Assembly: GCA_965224225.1 (NCBI GenBank)
Contig: CBDCZF010000020.1
Coordinates: 310,001-374,000, forward strand
Source of the DNA: CAJQQK01 sp965224225
GTDB lineage: Bacteria; Pseudomonadota; Alphaproteobacteria; Rhizobiales; Hyphomicrobiaceae
Reading direction: 5' to 3'
Length of the DNA stretch: 64,000 nucleotides
Part shown: one piece after another, positions 62,282 to 64,000 of the stretch
How positions within the stretch are numbered: position 1 is the first letter of the stretch
Layout of the letters: the number at the start of each line of letters is the position of its first letter
Notes under the pieces: generated by a model
What the model was told of the DNA's origin: nothing
Seen by the model: the letters and a program-made list of their open reading frames with translations, nothing else
Database searches by the model: none
Position numbers and translations under genes: made by a program

Positions 62282-63432
62282 GCACGTTCATGGGATACCG
62301 ACGCCCTGACGGCCGTGTCGGCGTGCGCAACCTTGTTGCTGTCATCTCGGCGATGGATAACACGAACGCCTGCGCCAACCGGATTGCTGACATCGTCGCC
62401 CACGCCCAGCCGATCACGACGCCGTTTGGGCGCACCCAGATTGGTCACGATTTCGAAATGACACTCCGCACTCTGGCCGGCATCGGATCACATCCTAACG
62501 TTGCTGCCGTGCTGGTGCTTGGGCTCAGCCTGGCGTCGGCGAACGCTTTGGCCGACCGTATCCGCCCATCTTGCAAACCGGTTGAGGTGCTCGGTCTACA
62601 GGAAGAAGGCAGCACCATGGGGCTGACCATGGCCGGCGTGCGGGTTGCCGCCGAACTGACCGTAGTTGCCTCCGAACAGGCCAGAGTGCCGTGTGATTTT
62701 GCAGACCTTACCATCGCGGTTGAGTGCGGTGGTTCTGATACGACATCAGGCATCGCCTCCAATCCGACAGTTGGCTTGTTCGCCGATCGCTTCATCGATA
62801 GTGGAGGCACGGTCGTCTTGTCAGAGCCTGCTGAGTTCATGGGAGCAGAGCACATTTTGGCTGAGCGCGCGGTTGACCCGGCAGATGCGCAGCGCATCAG
62901 GGATATGGTGCAATGGTTCGAAGACGAGGCCAAGCGCAACGGTGTCGACATGCGCGGCACCAATCCAACGCCGGACAACATCAAAGGCGGTCTCACGACG
63001 CTGGAGGAAAAGTCTCTCGGTGCAATCGCCAAAGGTGGCTCTCGGCCAATCGTTGAGGTCGTCGATTATTCCGAGCAAGCGATCAAGCGCGGGCTTGTCA
63101 TCATGAACACGCCGTCGGCAGCATGCGAATCCATGACGGGATTGCTTGGTGGTGGCTCGCAGATGATCATATTCTCGACCGGACGTGGCAATGCCATTGG
63201 CGCACCGATCGCGCCAACCATCAAGATTACCGGCAATCCACGCACAGCTGCCACCATGAAGGAAAACATTGATGTGGACGTCAGCTCGATTATTTCCAAC
63301 AGTGAACCGCTCGAGACTGCCGCGGACAGGTTATGGCAAGAAACTATGAAAATCGCGCAAGGTAAGCTGACACGCTGTGAGGTGTTGCAGGAAGATCAAC
63401 TGTCCGTCAGCCGGTTTGGGCCTTCGGTCTGA
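62278..63432 (+). CDS. UxaA/GarD-family sugar-acid dehydratase large subunit
   Basis: 384 aa. GYRRPDGRVGVRNLVAVISAMDNTN at the N-terminus, VECGGSDTTSGIASNPTVG, LSEPAEFMGAEHIL and NTPSAACESMTGLLGGGSQMIIF are hallmark blocks of the altronate/galactarate dehydratase core. The split into two chains is common outside Enterobacteria. Together with the following dehydrogenase it suggests use of a sugar acid or 2-hydroxyacid. Confidence 0.93.
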   Translation: MSTFMGYRRPDGRVGVRNLVAVISAMDNTNACANRIADIVAHAQPITTPFGRTQIGHDFEMTLRTLAGIGSHPNVAAVLVLGLSLASANALADRIRPSCKPVEVLGLQEEGSTMGLTMAGVRVAAELTVVASEQARVPCDFADLTIAVECGGSDTTSGIASNPTVGLFADRFIDSGGTVVLSEPAEFMGAEHILAERAVDPADAQRIRDMVQWFEDEAKRNGVDMRGTNPTPDNIKGGLTTLEEKSLGAIAKGGSRPIVEVVDYSEQAIKRGLVIMNTPSAACESMTGLLGGGSQMIIFSTGRGNAIGAPIAPTIKITGNPRTAATMKENIDVDVSSIISNSEPLETAADRLWQETMKIAQGKLTRCEVLQEDQLSVSRFGPSV

Positions 63433-63433
63433 G

Positions 63434-64000
63434 ATGGAAGATCTGCGCCTGACCTTTGACGAGCTTCGCAGCCTCACCCGCCGCATCCTCATCGCGCACA
63501 ATACGAGTGAAGCGAATGCGATGGCGGTCGCCGATGCTCTGACACTCGCGGAGGCAGATGGACAAAGGGGCCATGGTGCCTCCCGCATCTCCTCATATGC
63601 TGCGCAGGCCCAAAGTGGCAAAGTAGATGGCCATGCCGTGCCCGACGTCGAGCAAGTTGCGCGTGCGTCACTTCGCATTGATGCCAAGAGTGGTTTTGCC
63701 TATCCGGCGATTAAGCTTGCGGTCAAACACTTGCGCGAACTTGCACCAAGTAGCGGCGTGGCTGCGGCCGCCATTGCCAACTCACACCATTCAGGCGTTG
63801 CCGGCCATCACGTCGAAACGCTTGCCAACCAAGGCTTGGTTGCACTCAGCTTCAGCAATGGTCCAGTTGCGATTGCCCCGTGGGGCGGCAGCAAAGGCGT
63901 CTTCGGGACGAATCCCCTTGCTTTCGCGGCGCCGCGCCGCTCAGGTCATCCACTGGTCATCGATATGAGCTTGTCCAAGGTTGCACGCGGCAAAGTCAAT
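63434..64000 (+). CDS. Malate/L-lactate (Ldh2/YlbC) family dehydrogenase, 5' part
   Basis: 189 codons, cut by the window end. The ATG comes one base after the dehydratase stop. LTRRILIAHNTSEANAMAVADALTLAEADGQRGHGASRISSY, NSHHSGVAGHHVETLANQGLVAL and FGTNPLAFAAPRRSG are the family's hallmark blocks, including the catalytic His. These NAD(P)-dependent enzymes oxidise 2-hydroxyacids such as sulfolactate, ureidoglycolate or malate. Tight spacing puts it in the dehydratase operon. Confidence 0.92.
   Translation, partial: MEDLRLTFDELRSLTRRILIAHNTSEANAMAVADALTLAEADGQRGHGASRISSYAAQAQSGKVDGHAVPDVEQVARASLRIDAKSGFAYPAIKLAVKHLRELAPSSGVAAAAIANSHHSGVAGHHVETLANQGLVALSFSNGPVAIAPWGGSKGVFGTNPLAFAAPRRSGHPLVIDMSLSKVARGKVN

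Overview
The window looks like chromosomal DNA from a high-GC alphaproteobacterium of heterotrophic, oligotroph-like lifestyle. The signs are the Rhizobiales/Caulobacterales/Rhodobacterales-type tRNA-His (A73, no encoded G-1), the branched-chain-amino-acid-type (Liv) ABC transporter inside a catabolic cluster, many CoA-transferases, and short-chain dehydrogenases. No genus is assigned.

Layout. 1-10 kb: a secreted S8 protease and a secreted M4 metalloprotease, a class III CoA-transferase, leucine biosynthesis leuC-leuD, a 2-hydroxyacid dehydrogenase, and a secreted ARPP-1/DUF6569-like protein. 10.4-11.7 kb: a Rieske oxygenase. 11.9-20.2 kb: an 8.2-kb integrative island in the 3' end of tRNA-His. 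It is bounded by 47-bp direct repeats and carries a tyrosine integrase, a membrane-anchored coiled-coil ParA-like ATPase with two related small proteins, a dead second integrase, an AT-rich unknown ATPase-like gene, a Pycsar-effector-like membrane protein and a TauD-family dioxygenase. Degenerate sequence from a sister island lies just outside attR. 20.2-26.3 kb: a decaying zone with a TPP-enzyme pseudogene, a RidA-family pseudogene, a frameshifted SDR and an IS21-type fragment that truncates a 3-dehydroshikimate-dehydratase-like gene.

26.3-42 kb: a LacI-type regulator and a co-directional cluster (hydratase, ketopantoate-reductase-like enzyme, acyl-CoA dehydrogenase, MaoC hydratase, SDR, TIM-barrel isomerase, PhyH dioxygenase, Liv ABC transporter, enoyl-CoA hydratase, fused CoA-transferase, Gfo/Idh dehydrogenase). 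It probably imports and degrades one organic acid or polyol-acid. livM carries a frameshift. 43-51 kb: an IS1182 element, transporter remnants, an EamA permease, small secreted proteins, a ketosteroid-dehydrogenase-like flavoprotein and an IS256 remnant. 51-55 kb: two CoA-transferases flanking an acyl-CoA carboxyltransferase.

55.2-59 kb holds the most notable find: a minus-strand redox cluster (dienelactone hydrolase, four-domain rhodanese, GrdB/PrdB-like protein, glutaredoxin-like protein). The GrdB-like gene is split by an in-frame TGA in a U-x-x-C motif, and a hairpin with bacterial SECIS geometry follows directly, so it is very probably a selenoprotein. 59-64 kb: an UlaG-like metallo-beta-lactamase-fold protein with an altered metal site, a TTC38-like TPR protein, a split altronate-dehydratase-type pair, and the start of a malate/L-lactate dehydrogenase family gene running off the end.
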